From contig CAZAEQ010000035.1 of the NCBI GenBank assembly GCA_964484185.1, forward strand, positions 1 through 45,344: a DNA stretch of 45,344 nt. The letters run 5' to 3'. The notes beneath the pieces were generated by a model. The model did not search any database. It was not told where the DNA came from and was given only the letters and a program-made list of their open reading frames with translations. Below are positions 32,704-41,803 of this stretch, in pieces (positions within the stretch are counted from its first letter, which is position 1; the number at the start of each line of letters is the position of its first letter). The position numbers and the translations under genes are program-made. The DNA is from F1-120-MAGs238 sp964484185 (lineage in GTDB: Bacteria > Planctomycetota > Phycisphaerae > Phycisphaerales > UBA1924).

Positions 32704-34962
32704 ATGAGCACCATGACACCTCCAGAACCGCGGGTCGTAAAGACTGTGACGGAACTGCTGCGCAAGCCTGTGAAGGTTCGACCGACGCCGCTATCGGCCC
32801 GCGGCGAACCTGCGGTGTGGTTCATGGCAATGAGTTTGATTTTGTGCTTGACGCTCATTGTCGGATTGCTGGGGCGCGTGATCTATGAAGGGATGACGAC
32901 GTTCTGGCCAGGGATGATTGAGCGGATCACGCTTGAAGATGGAAAGGTTTTGCAGGGCGTGCGGACGAAGGATGAGTTGGATCCCAGCACGGGATTGCCG
33001 CGTTTTTTGCTGCGGGTTGGAAATCGCGAACTTGGAGTTCCGTTCGCGTGGACAGATGAAAAGTCGGTTACAAAGCGCGAGTATCCGGCGAGCAGTCTGT
33101 TTCTTGAGCGGCGCGAGTGGGGGCCATGGGTTGGTGAGCCGCAGGCGATTATCAAGATTGAACATGAGGCAATGCCAGCGTCAGGGACCTTTGAGGCGGC
33201 TGGAGTTGTTGATGGCAAGCCGGTAAAGCGGAAAGCGGCTGAAGATGCGAATGGAAAGCCGGTGGTCGAGGTAAGCACAACGCTTGCAATGGGCCCAGAG
33301 GAGTCTTGGAAAGAGTTCCAGAGACTGCACCCCCTGGCGCTCGCGAGATTTGAAGAAGCTCATGCGTTGACTGAGGACGATCTTGGGTGGATCAATACGA
33401 AGATGGAGCGGCAGCGGATTCGTCTTCGGCAGGCAGAGATCGATGCCGCGAGAACTGCGAGTGGGCAGTTACGCGGGTTATCGTGGCCGCTGTGGAGCGT
33501 GCTCGCGATTGCAACGGTTGCAATTGGCGCAGCTGCGGCGGGGCTGAGGAAGTCAAAGGCGAAGTCGCTTGCGGTCATTCGAATTGCGCTGGCGATCGCG
33601 GTAGTGCCGTGTGCGGTGGCGCTTGTACTCGAGGGTCCATGGCATCGAGTTGGCGTGAGTGCCGCGATGCTTGAAAGTGTTCGGGCGGAAGCGGCGATCG
33701 AACGCACTCAGTTGGAAGCCGAGTACAAAGAAGTGCTCAAGAAGATAGAGGGACTGCGTGTGGAGGATCAGAAATACAGGTTTGTTGTCACTGAGCCGGG
33801 CGGAAGATTTGCGCCTTCGCGTCAGAGCGCTCCGGATGATCCGATGCTGGTGTCGCAGGTGGTGCGGGCGGTGCGGCCCAACGACATGTCGTTTATGGGA
33901 AAGCTTGGTGTGTATTTGTCACGCACGGGCGAGTTTCTGGGTGGGGTGCCGCGCGAGGCGAATACTGAGGGCGGCGTATTTCCGGTGATTTTCGGCACGG
34001 TCGTGATGACGCTGCTTTTGAGCGTCTTTGTAGTGCCGCTGGGAGTGATTGCGGCGCTTTATCTGCGGGAATATGCGAAGCAGGGGATTGTCACGAGCGT
34101 GATTCGCGTTGCGGTGAACAATCTCGCGGGCGTTCCCAGTATTGTGTATGGCGTGTTTGGACTTGGGTTCTTCTGCTACACCATTGGATCGTATATTGAT
34201 CGAGGACCCGTGCCTGCGACCACGATTGGTCGGATGCCGTGGTGGTGGATATTTGCGGGGCTGGGTTTCTTTGCGGTGTTTGCGATTGCGGTTGGTGGAT
34301 ACCTTCGACGAACTCGGGCAACAGACCTGTCGGCTTTTGGACGATCGCTGGCACCGATGGCGACGATTGCCTGGTGCGGGGCGGGCGTGTTACTGGCACT
34401 GTTGTTTGTCACGACGCCCTATTTCCATGGTTTCTTTGAGGCCGCGCAGCCATCACCGACGTATGGAGGTCGCGGTTTGTTGTGGGGTTCGCTGACGCTT
34501 GCATTACTCACGCTGCCGGTTGTGATCGTTGCAACTGAAGAAGCGATTGCCGCGGTGCCTAAGACAATGCGTGAAGGCAGCTATGGCGCTGGGGCCAGCA
34601 AGTGGCAGACGATTTGGAGGATTGTCTTACCGCAGGCGATGCCGGGAATCATGACTGGCATGATTCTGGCGATGGCACGCGGTGCGGGTGAAGTTGCCCC
34701 GTTGATGCTGGTGGGAGCCGTGAAACTTGCGCCGGACCTTCCGGTGAGCGGGCATGCTCCGTTTGTGCATCCTGAGCGCAGCTTCATGCACCTTGGGTTC
34801 CATATTTACGATCTTGGCTTTCAGAGCCCAGACTCTGAGGCCGCCCGGCCGCTGGTCTGGACGACCACGCTGCTATTGATCGTGATCGTTTTGATCTTGA
34901 ATCTCTCGGCGATCATCATCCGCAGCCGTTTGCGGGCAAGATTGATCGGGTCATCGGTGTGA
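32704..34962 (+). CDS. pstA: Phosphate ABC transporter permease PstA, oversized
   Basis: The second phosphate permease subunit, 752 residues against the usual 280-300. An N-terminal helix (VWFMAMSLILCLTLIVGLLG) is followed by a soluble segment (residues 64-255). Two more hydrophobic segments follow (LWSVLAIATVAIGAAAAGL and VIRIALAIAVVPCAVALVL), then a coiled coil (AEAAIERTQLEAEYKEVLKKIE). The conserved permease domain begins near residue 425 (VFPVIFGTVVMTLLLSVFVVPLGV) with NNLAGVPSIVYGVFGLGFF. The coupling loop GSYGAGASKWQTIWRIVLPQAMPGI is intact. A large insertion with two extra helices (WWWIFAGLGFFAVFAIAVGG, IAWCGAGVLLALLFV) lies inside the domain. The start of pstB lies 23 bases on. Confidence 0.9.
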   Translation: MSTMTPPEPRVVKTVTELLRKPVKVRPTPLSARGEPAVWFMAMSLILCLTLIVGLLGRVIYEGMTTFWPGMIERITLEDGKVLQGVRTKDELDPSTGLPRFLLRVGNRELGVPFAWTDEKSVTKREYPASSLFLERREWGPWVGEPQAIIKIEHEAMPASGTFEAAGVVDGKPVKRKAAEDANGKPVVEVSTTLAMGPEESWKEFQRLHPLALARFEEAHALTEDDLGWINTKMERQRIRLRQAEIDAARTASGQLRGLSWPLWSVLAIATVAIGAAAAGLRKSKAKSLAVIRIALAIAVVPCAVALVLEGPWHRVGVSAAMLESVRAEAAIERTQLEAEYKEVLKKIEGLRVEDQKYRFVVTEPGGRFAPSRQSAPDDPMLVSQVVRAVRPNDMSFMGKLGVYLSRTGEFLGGVPREANTEGGVFPVIFGTVVMTLLLSVFVVPLGVIAALYLREYAKQGIVTSVIRVAVNNLAGVPSIVYGVFGLGFFCYTIGSYIDRGPVPATTIGRMPWWWIFAGLGFFAVFAIAVGGYLRRTRATDLSAFGRSLAPMATIAWCGAGVLLALLFVTTPYFHGFFEAAQPSPTYGGRGLLWGSLTLALLTLPVVIVATEEAIAAVPKTMREGSYGAGASKWQTIWRIVLPQAMPGIMTGMILAMARGAGEVAPLMLVGAVKLAPDLPVSGHAPFVHPERSFMHLGFHIYDLGFQSPDSEAARPLVWTTTLLLIVIVLILNLSAIIIRSRLRARLIGSSV

Positions 34963-34985
34963 TTTGTGCCTCTGAGGGTGGAACA

Positions 34986-35903
34986 ATGCTCGCAATGGCT
35001 GAAGAGAGAAGTCCGGTTGTTCCCGCTCGCGTGACCGCGGGTCGTCCTGCGCCCGGAGGGGAATCGGGTGGGCGTAAGTACGAAGTGATTGAGGCGATTC
35101 GGGCCAATGCGCCGTTTCAGTCGGTCACTGATCCTGATCTGGCGAAGGAAGACAAGATTCTCCAAATCGATAAGTTCTCGCTGTGGTATGGTGCGAATCA
35201 GGCGCTGCACCAGATTTCGATGCCCGTTCCCAGGTCGAAAGTGACTGCTCTGATTGGGCCTTCAGGTTGCGGGAAGTCGACGCTGTTGCGGTCGGTGAAC
35301 CGGTTAAATGATCTAGTGGATGGCGTGCGGATCGATGGGCAGATGCTGCTCAACGGGCAGGATATTTATGAAGACTCGGTGGATGTGATCGATCTTCGCA
35401 AGCGGCTGGGAATGGTGTTTCAGAAGGCAAACCCGTTCCCGATGTCGATTTTTGAGAACGTTGTCTATCCGCTGAGGATTGATGGCGAGCGACGCATGTC
35501 GGTGCTGGTGGAGGCGTGCGAGAAAGCGCTGAAAGCCGCGGCGATCTGGGATGAAGTCAAGGATCGTCTGAAGGACTCGGCGTTGGCGCTTTCGGGTGGG
35601 CAGCAGCAGCGGCTTTGTATCGCGAGAGCGGTGGTGGCTGATCCGGAATTGTTGTTGCTGGATGAACCTTGTTCAGCGCTTGACCCGATTGCGACGCTTC
35701 GAATCGAGGAATTGATCCACGAGATCAGCCGGCGGTACACGGTGCTAATCGTGACTCACAACATGCAACAGGCGGCCCGTGTCAGCGATTACACGGCGTT
35801 CATGTACCTCGGCCGCCTTGTGGAACTGGCAAAAACACGCGATGTTTTCCAGAATCCCAAGCTTCCGGAGACAGAAGACTATGTGACGGGCCGATTTGGA
35901 TGA
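34986..35903 (+). CDS. pstB: Phosphate ABC transporter ATP-binding protein PstB
   Basis: The ATPase of the phosphate importer, 305 residues. Walker A GPSGCGKST is at residues 91-99, the Q-loop is GMVFQKANPFPMS, the signature is LSGGQQQRLCIARA, Walker B is LLLLDEPCSALDP, and the H-loop is IVTHNMQQAARVSD. FMYLGRLVE near the end is PstB-specific. The N-terminal extension of about 50 residues (rich in Arg/Pro/Gly) is longer than usual. GTG at 34959 overlaps the pstA stop and would add nine residues, but ATG 34986 has GGTGGA five bases upstream and is preferred. Last gene of pstSCAB in this window; phoU does not follow. Confidence 0.95.
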   Translation: MLAMAEERSPVVPARVTAGRPAPGGESGGRKYEVIEAIRANAPFQSVTDPDLAKEDKILQIDKFSLWYGANQALHQISMPVPRSKVTALIGPSGCGKSTLLRSVNRLNDLVDGVRIDGQMLLNGQDIYEDSVDVIDLRKRLGMVFQKANPFPMSIFENVVYPLRIDGERRMSVLVEACEKALKAAAIWDEVKDRLKDSALALSGGQQQRLCIARAVVADPELLLLDEPCSALDPIATLRIEELIHEISRRYTVLIVTHNMQQAARVSDYTAFMYLGRLVELAKTRDVFQNPKLPETEDYVTGRFG

Positions 35904-36028
35904 TCTGGAGGGGTGAGTAGACAGGTCAGTATACCCCTTTGGTCTCCAAATCTGCTACGATGGGGATCGGTTCAGAGCGGGGCTATCTAACGCACTTGGA
36001 CGCGTAAGCTGCCCTTGATTCTGACAAG

Positions 36029-36046
36029 TTTGACCGAGTTTTGACC
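36029..36046 (+). promoter_or_regulatory. TTTGACC direct repeat upstream of sucA
   Basis: TTTGACC at 36029-36035 and again at 36040-36046, 11 bp apart, about 35 bases before the sucA ATG. The geometry suits a response-regulator site. Either TTGACC could also be read as a -35 box, though no good -10 element is at the right spacing. The 175-base gap after pstB otherwise shows nothing clear. Confidence 0.35.
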
Positions 36047-36078
36047 TGTAAGAACTGGCCCGTTTCACAAGGATGGTT

Positions 36079-38946
36079 ATGACTTCTGCTCCACGCGGCG
36101 TAACAGCTTCAATAAACTCTTGGAATGCGGAATGGTTGGAGGCCCAGTATGCCCTCTATAAGGCGGATCCGGCCTCTGTTTCGGCAGAGACCCGTGCGTA
36201 TTTCATGGGGTTCGACCTTGGCATGAGTGGGGGCACGCCTTCCGTGCAGACCGTGTCGGGCCCTGGTCACAAGGCTTGGGCATTGATCGATGCGTATCGG
36301 CGGTACGGACACATTCAGGCACATACAGATCCATTCGGACAGCCGCCAGCGGAGATAGCACCGGAGCTGGATCTCGCGACGCTCGGAATTACCAACGCGG
36401 AATTGAGTTCAGCTGTTGATGGTCCATCGCTTGGATTTCCGGGCGTGACCACTTTGGGCTCCCTGCGAGCCGCGCTTGAGTCCCGGTATTGCGGACAGAT
36501 CGGCGTTGAGTTCATGTATGCTGAGACGGCGGCGGAACGCGAGTTTTTCCTGAAACGGATTGAAGGTGGGCATTCTGCGCCGAATTACACGAATGCCCAG
36601 CGGGTGAGCATTCTTGAAAACTTGACTCGCGCAGAAACGTTTGAGTCCTTCATTCAGAAGCGGTATCCGGGTGATAAGCGTTTCAGCCTTGAAGGCGGCG
36701 AGACGGCAATTCCGGTGATGGAAGCTTTCCTGACGGAAGCTGCCGCGGGCGGCGTAGAAGAAGTTGTGATCGGCATGGCCCATCGTGGTCGACTCAATGT
36801 GCTCAACAACATCATGGGTAAGACCTATGAGCAGATCTTCACCGAGTTTGAAGGTAATTACGAACCGAGCTACGTGCATGGTGGCGGCGATGTGAAGTAT
36901 CACCGCGGGTATTCCAGCACGCGAAAGACCGCGGGCGGCAAAGAGCTTCAATTGACGTTGTGTTCCAATCCCAGCCATCTTGAGGCAGTTAATCCTGTGG
37001 CGCTTGGCCGAGTTCGCGGCAAACAGCGCATGCGCGGCGACACCGAGCAGCGGGCCAAAGTGGTGCCGATTCTGATCCACGGCGATGCTGCGGTCATTGG
37101 CCAGGGTGTGGTTGCTGAAACGCTGAACATGAGCCAGCTTGAGGGCTACACGGTTGGCGGCACCATGCACCTGATTGTGAACAATCAGATTGGTTTCACG
37201 ACTGTTCCCAGCGACTCACGTTCGACGCGCTATTGCAGCGATGTTGCCAAGCAGGGCAACTGTCCGGTGCTGCATGTGAATGGCAATAATCCAGAGGCAT
37301 GTGTCTGGGCGGCGGCGATTGCGTTTGAGTATCGCCAGAAGTTCAACAAGGACATCTGGATCGACATGATCTGCTGGCGCAAGTATGGCCACAATGAGCA
37401 GGACGAGCAGAGCTTTACACAGCCGATCCTGGCCAAGTTGATCAATGGTCAGGCAAGTGTGCTCAGCAGTTACGCTCAAAAGTTGCTCGCAGAGAAGGTC
37501 ATCACGACGGCAGATGCGGAAGCGATTTTCAATCGTCTTGAAGCTGCGCTGGATGCCGCTCAACAGTCGGTGAAGAAGTCTCCAAAGTCGCCGACAATTG
37601 ATCCAGGTGGCCACCGCTGGAAGGGATTTGTCGGAACATATTCACACGAGGTCATGGATACCGGTGTGAAGCAGGACATGCTGATCGAGATTGCCCGCGG
37701 TCTTGGCCGCGTGCCGGAAGGTTTCACGGTTAATCCGCGGCTCGCGAAATCCAAATTGCTTGAACTACGTGCGGAACTCGGGACATCTGAGACGATTTCG
37801 CATAACGATGCAGAGTTGCTCGCCATCGGATCTTTGCTGCTCGAAGGCATTCCAGTGCGACTGTCAGGCCAGGACTCGCGGCGTGGCACATTCAGCCAGA
37901 GGCATTCAGCTCTGTATGACTACATCACCGGTGAACGATTCATCGGTCTGAACAACATGCGTGAATTGGGTCAGGAAGGCACCGATCATGAGCCGCTGAC
38001 CAAGGGTGCAGATGGCCGCACGCGTCAGGCGAAATTCTGCGTGTATGACAGCCCGTTGTCTGAAGAGTCGGTGCTCGGGTTTGATTATGGCTACAGCATG
38101 GTTGATCCCAAGATGCTTGTGATCTGGGAAGCACAGTTCGGTGACTTTTGGAACGGCGCTGAGGCAATCGTGGACCAGTTCCTGGCTTCAAGCGAATTGA
38201 AGTGGAATCGCTGGTCAGGTCTGGTGATGATGCTGCCGCACGGCTACGAAGGAGCTGGGCCAGAACACTCTTCGGCTCGCATGGAACGATTCCTGCAACT
38301 GTGTGCCAATGACAACATGCAGGTTTGCTATCCGTCGACTGCTGCTCAGCACTTCCACATGCTTCGCCGCCAATTGCGGCGGAATTTCCGCAAGCCGCTG
38401 ATTGTCATGACTCCCAAGAGCCGCCTGAGAACTCCCAGCAGTATCTGGCAGGAGTTCACAAAGGGCGGCTTCCAGGAAGTGATTGACGATCCGAAGTTTG
38501 TTGCTGGCGGGGACCGCAAGAAAGTAAACCGAGTCATCCTCTGTTCCGGCAAGTTCTACTTTGAACTGGATGAACGTCGGACACAATTGAATCGCACGGA
38601 CACCGCGATCATTCGGATGGAGCAGCTCTACCCGCTGCATGAGAAATTGCTCGCTGAGACGCTTGCGAAGTATCCAAACGTCAAGTCTCACATCTGGGCT
38701 CAGGAAGAGCCACGCAATATCGGTGCGTATATATATATGGCCGATCGCATGAAGTTCCGTCCGTTTGGGGTCGACCTGGAATACATGGGACGTGAAGCAA
38801 GTGCAAGCTCTGCAACTGGGGGCAAGTACAAGCACCTCGAGCAGCAGGAAGCAATCATCACCCAGGCAATCGGATCACCGGCCGCCGCAAGTACTGCCAA
38901 AGTCGGTGGCGATACGAAGACATCAACAGCAGCAGCAAACCGGTAA
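36079..38946 (+). CDS. sucA: 2-oxoglutarate dehydrogenase E1 component
   Basis: The thiamine-diphosphate-dependent E1 of the 2-oxoglutarate dehydrogenase complex in the TCA cycle, converting 2-oxoglutarate to a succinyl group on lipoyl-E2. It has 955 residues, normal for SucA/OdhA. Seen: the N-terminal E2-binding stretch (SWNAEWLEAQYALYKADP), RFSLEGGETAIPVMEAFL, GMAHRGRLNVLNNIMGK, the CSNPSHLEAVNPVALGRVRG substrate region, the thiamine site GDAAVIGQGVVAETLNMS, RLSGQDSRRGTFSQRHS and MLPHGYEGAGPEHSSARMERF. AAGGA at 36069-36073 places the start at 36079; the ATG at 36073 is part of that binding site. sucB follows after 57 bases. Confidence 0.96.
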   Translation: MTSAPRGVTASINSWNAEWLEAQYALYKADPASVSAETRAYFMGFDLGMSGGTPSVQTVSGPGHKAWALIDAYRRYGHIQAHTDPFGQPPAEIAPELDLATLGITNAELSSAVDGPSLGFPGVTTLGSLRAALESRYCGQIGVEFMYAETAAEREFFLKRIEGGHSAPNYTNAQRVSILENLTRAETFESFIQKRYPGDKRFSLEGGETAIPVMEAFLTEAAAGGVEEVVIGMAHRGRLNVLNNIMGKTYEQIFTEFEGNYEPSYVHGGGDVKYHRGYSSTRKTAGGKELQLTLCSNPSHLEAVNPVALGRVRGKQRMRGDTEQRAKVVPILIHGDAAVIGQGVVAETLNMSQLEGYTVGGTMHLIVNNQIGFTTVPSDSRSTRYCSDVAKQGNCPVLHVNGNNPEACVWAAAIAFEYRQKFNKDIWIDMICWRKYGHNEQDEQSFTQPILAKLINGQASVLSSYAQKLLAEKVITTADAEAIFNRLEAALDAAQQSVKKSPKSPTIDPGGHRWKGFVGTYSHEVMDTGVKQDMLIEIARGLGRVPEGFTVNPRLAKSKLLELRAELGTSETISHNDAELLAIGSLLLEGIPVRLSGQDSRRGTFSQRHSALYDYITGERFIGLNNMRELGQEGTDHEPLTKGADGRTRQAKFCVYDSPLSEESVLGFDYGYSMVDPKMLVIWEAQFGDFWNGAEAIVDQFLASSELKWNRWSGLVMMLPHGYEGAGPEHSSARMERFLQLCANDNMQVCYPSTAAQHFHMLRRQLRRNFRKPLIVMTPKSRLRTPSSIWQEFTKGGFQEVIDDPKFVAGGDRKKVNRVILCSGKFYFELDERRTQLNRTDTAIIRMEQLYPLHEKLLAETLAKYPNVKSHIWAQEEPRNIGAYIYMADRMKFRPFGVDLEYMGREASASSATGGKYKHLEQQEAIITQAIGSPAAASTAKVGGDTKTSTAAANR

Positions 38947-39003
38947 TCTGGCCGCTAAGTTGGACAGTTCGAGTTTCTCAGTTCTTTTGCAGGAAGCAGT
39001 GAC

Positions 39004-40671
39004 ATGGCTACCAATATTGTGATTCCAACAGTCGGCGATTCGGTTACCAGCGGCGTGATTGGCCGGTGGAATAAGAAAGTCGGCGACTACGCCCAGCGTG
39101 ATGACATCTTGCTCGAGCTCGAGACCGACAAAGTAACGATGGAAATCCGCGCTGATGCCGCTGGCACGGTCCGCCATCTCGCCAAAGAGGGCGACACGGT
39201 CAACGTTGGTCAGATTGTCGGAACGATTGAAGAGGGTGTTGCACCTTCCAATGCGGCTCCAGCCACTTCACCCGCGCCAGCGGCCGCACCTGCTCCGGCA
39301 CCCAAGGCCACGCCCGCAGCCGCCGCATCAGAAGTTCGTGCGACCCCCCTTGCCAAGCGAACGGCCGAGGACCTCGGCGTGAATCTTGCAAGCGTGCCTG
39401 CCGCCACCGGTGTCGGGCACCGGGTTTCGCAGAAGGATGTTGTTGAGTTTGCGCAGGCCAAACCAGCTGCCGCTGCAGCGTCCCCTTCCGCCGTTGCCCC
39501 AGTTGCAACTGGGCCGCGTGGCACACGCCGCGAACGCATGACTCCACTGCGTCAGCGAATTGCAAGTAGGCTCGTTGAAGCTCAACACACCGCCGCGATG
39601 TTGACCACGTTTAACGAAGTCGACATGACTGCCGTCATGGCCCTCCGCACGCAGTACAAGGAAGATTTTGAGAAGAAGCACGGCATTGGCCTGGGCTTCA
39701 TGTCCTTCTTTGTCAAGGCATCGGTTCAAGCTCTCAAGGCGTTCCCGATGGTGAACGCATACATTGTTCAATCAGAGCAGGGACCGGAGATCGAGAAGCA
39801 CGACTACATGGACATCGCGCTCGCAGTCTCAACTCCCAAAGGCCTGCTCGTCCCTGTTCTTCGCGATACGCAGACTCTTTCGATGGCAAAGATCGAGTCA
39901 TCGATCAAAGACTTCGCAGTCCGCGGCAAAGAAGGCAAGATCAGTGTCGATGAACTTCAGGGCGGCACCTTCACCATCACCAATGGCGGCGTTTTCGGCT
40001 CGCTCATGTCGACACCGATCCTCAACCCACCTCAATCCGCGATCCTGGGAATGCACGCGATCAAGAACCGTGCGGTGGAAGATCCCAAGAATCCCGGTCA
40101 AGTTGCAATTCGCCCCATGATGTATCTCGCGCTGAGCTACGACCATCGCATTGTCGATGGTTCTGAAGCAGTGCAGTTCCTGGTAGGGATCAAAAAAGCG
40201 ATCGAAGATCCGGCGCGTCTGCTGCTCGATCTTAGATCATTGCTTTTCACGAAGCGACTCAAACAGCCCTTGGCAGGCACGCGTCAGCATTTCGTGCATC
40301 ATTTCGAATCCCTGTTCGCCGCCGTAATAGGGATCAGGCACTTCGCGGTCGCGATCGTCAGCATCTCTAAGAAGCGGATCGAACTCGCGAATCAGCTTCA
40401 CCTTGCCGCGACTGCCGCCCAGCGGCAGGACATCGCGCATGTTTGCCCGATCCATGACGAGAATCAGATCAAAAGTCTCCAGATCGCCGCGAGTGATTTG
40501 TCTCGCCACATGATCAACATTCAATCCATGACTCGCGCCACATTTCGCCGAGCGCGGATCCGCGGCCTCACCCGCATGCCAATCTCCAGTTCCGCAAGAA
40601 TCCAGTTCAAACAGATCGGCAACACTGTGTCGATCACACAGATCCTGCATGATCCACTTTGCCATCGGTGA
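39004..40671 (+). CDS. sucB: Dihydrolipoyllysine succinyltransferase (E2), with abnormal readthrough tail
   Basis: E2 core of the 2-oxoglutarate dehydrogenase complex. A lipoyl domain (residues 1-78) has the acceptor Lys in ELETDKVTMEI. An Ala/Pro linker and an E3-binding domain follow (VRATPLAKRTAEDLGVNL). The acyltransferase domain has GGTFTITNGGVFGSLMSTPI and the active-site His in SYDHRIVDG. The family ends at LLLDL, which is coded at 40219-40233. Here no stop follows, and about 145 further residues are the antisense of the phosphatase gene. TAG is present at 40233-40235 in the +1 frame: one extra T would give the stop directly after LLLDL. The functional end is therefore probably about 40235, with a deletion or an assembly error. 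Confidence 0.88.
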   Translation: MATNIVIPTVGDSVTSGVIGRWNKKVGDYAQRDDILLELETDKVTMEIRADAAGTVRHLAKEGDTVNVGQIVGTIEEGVAPSNAAPATSPAPAAAPAPAPKATPAAAASEVRATPLAKRTAEDLGVNLASVPAATGVGHRVSQKDVVEFAQAKPAAAAASPSAVAPVATGPRGTRRERMTPLRQRIASRLVEAQHTAAMLTTFNEVDMTAVMALRTQYKEDFEKKHGIGLGFMSFFVKASVQALKAFPMVNAYIVQSEQGPEIEKHDYMDIALAVSTPKGLLVPVLRDTQTLSMAKIESSIKDFAVRGKEGKISVDELQGGTFTITNGGVFGSLMSTPILNPPQSAILGMHAIKNRAVEDPKNPGQVAIRPMMYLALSYDHRIVDGSEAVQFLVGIKKAIEDPARLLLDLRSLLFTKRLKQPLAGTRQHFVHHFESLFAAVIGIRHFAVAIVSISKKRIELANQLHLAATAAQRQDIAHVCPIHDENQIKSLQIAASDLSRHMINIQSMTRATFRRARIRGLTRMPISSSARIQFKQIGNTVSITQILHDPLCHR

Positions 40672-40743
40672 TCGGCAGATGTTTCCCATACACACAAAGA
40701 GAATTCTGGTCGGTCTTGCGACATTGTCCGATTGCCTACCCAT
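40237..40743 (-). CDS. Low-molecular-weight protein tyrosine phosphatase
   Basis: A 168-residue phosphatase of the LMW-PTP/arsenate-reductase-like class. The P-loop is CMGNICRS with nucleophile Cys18 and Arg24 (C-x5-R-S) after the strand ILFV. The second catalytic element is the DPYYGG loop (VPDPYYGGEQGFEMM) with the general acid Asp, and LILVMDRAN precedes it. In other bacteria such enzymes control tyrosine phosphorylation in polysaccharide export; the substrate here is unknown. ATG 40743 overlaps the upstream glycosyltransferase-like gene by eight bases, showing coupling, and has GAGG before it; an upstream in-frame start at 40773 would add a ten-residue leader. The stop is one base from where sucB should end. 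Confidence 0.92.
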   Translation of the reverse strand: MGRQSDNVARPTRILFVCMGNICRSPMAKWIMQDLCDRHSVADLFELDSCGTGDWHAGEAADPRSAKCGASHGLNVDHVARQITRGDLETFDLILVMDRANMRDVLPLGGSRGKVKLIREFDPLLRDADDRDREVPDPYYGGEQGFEMMHEMLTRACQGLFESLREKQ

Positions 40744-41794
40744 GCACCGCCGCCTCCAGATCAACTTGTTCAATATCGCCCGGCATCGCAGTCACCTGCC
40801 AGAGGACTCGACTAGCCAGCCATCTCGCGTGCGAAGGCGTGCACTCTCGCAGTGACCGAGTCACCGTTTCTCGAAGCGAGGCTGAATCCGCTAGAGCCAT
40901 CAATTTGCCGGCAATGGCTGAAGACTTCACGTCCGCTACCAGGACATCTCGCAACGCTTCAGGGGCAGCGGGGCGATCAACCGTGACCGTGGGCACGCCG
41001 CGCTCAAGCATTCGTTCCGCGGCAATGACCCGTGCCCAAGACAGTTCATTAGCGCTCAAAGGTGTAGGTTCGCCGTGCTCCCGAGCCCTGCTCCACATCC
41101 CTGGTCCCACATACGCAATGTCGATCGCGTCGCTTAGCGACCAGATCGGTTCATCGGTGATGATCAATCCCTGCGATAATCCAAGTGTCCTGAAAAATCT
41201 TCGAGCTCGTCCGCGTTGGGCTGCCGCCCGTGGAGCGATTCCTGTTACGGCAATCCCGCCAGATTCGAGCATCGCAAGAACCGAGATAAATGCCCAGAGA
41301 TCAGCCTCAATCGGCGGATCGTCTGCAAGCCCAATCACAATCGAATGATCCTGCAGGCCAAGTCGAGCACGTATCTGCTGGCGATTCGATGCGTTCTGCT
41401 CTTGCGCACACACCCCAACCGCCGTTGAAGAAAGTGCAAATTCCCAAGGTCGGATTATTTCAACCTTGAGATGTTTTGCCCAGTTCTCCAGGTGACTCGA
41501 CCAGACGACAACACGCTCTGGCGCTGTCCTGCAATTCAGCACTCGATTGATCAACGCAACTCCGTGCCGCCGACTCCCCGCAATCGGACACACTGTGTCA
41601 AAGCTCGCTATTCCAAGCTGGTGAGCCCGAACTTCCGCACTCCGCGGCCCAACCACAATCGTCGCCTGCGTGTGATAGCTCTGACTTTGGTGGCACGCCG
41701 CCGCACCAGCAGCCGCAGCGTCGGTGCCGCTGATTCGATCTATACGATCAATCCGACGATCGCTGAAAGGTTCAAGTAAGTGCAACAGGTGCAA
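40736..41794 (-). CDS. Glycosyltransferase-like protein (GT-B-like), uncertain
   Basis: A 352-residue cytoplasmic protein. A segmented alpha/beta pattern is seen: ATIVVGPRSAEVRAHQLGI, VVWSSHLENWA, then DHSIVIGLADDPPIEADLWAF, in the place where GT-B enzymes start the nucleotide-sugar-binding domain. VPTVTVDRPAAPEALRDVLVADVKS follows, where a GT-B enzyme would have its acidic donor loop. No clear EX7E motif is present, so the glycosyltransferase call is tentative. The start is TTG at 41794, with GAGG seven bases upstream overlapping the preceding stop. It overlaps the phosphatase by eight bases; the lipoprotein gene ends ten bases before it. Confidence 0.5.
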   Translation of the reverse strand: MHLLHLLEPFSDRRIDRIDRISGTDAAAAGAAACHQSQSYHTQATIVVGPRSAEVRAHQLGIASFDTVCPIAGSRRHGVALINRVLNCRTAPERVVVWSSHLENWAKHLKVEIIRPWEFALSSTAVGVCAQEQNASNRQQIRARLGLQDHSIVIGLADDPPIEADLWAFISVLAMLESGGIAVTGIAPRAAAQRGRARRFFRTLGLSQGLIITDEPIWSLSDAIDIAYVGPGMWSRAREHGEPTPLSANELSWARVIAAERMLERGVPTVTVDRPAAPEALRDVLVADVKSSAIAGKLMALADSASLRETVTRSLRECTPSHARWLASRVLWQVTAMPGDIEQVDLEAAVHG

Positions 41795-41803
41795 GTCAGT
41801 ACC

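Noticed and set aside
40236..40671. The last 145 codons of the sucB frame as a genuine domain
   Set aside because: They are the exact antisense of the phosphatase gene and have no protein-like pattern.
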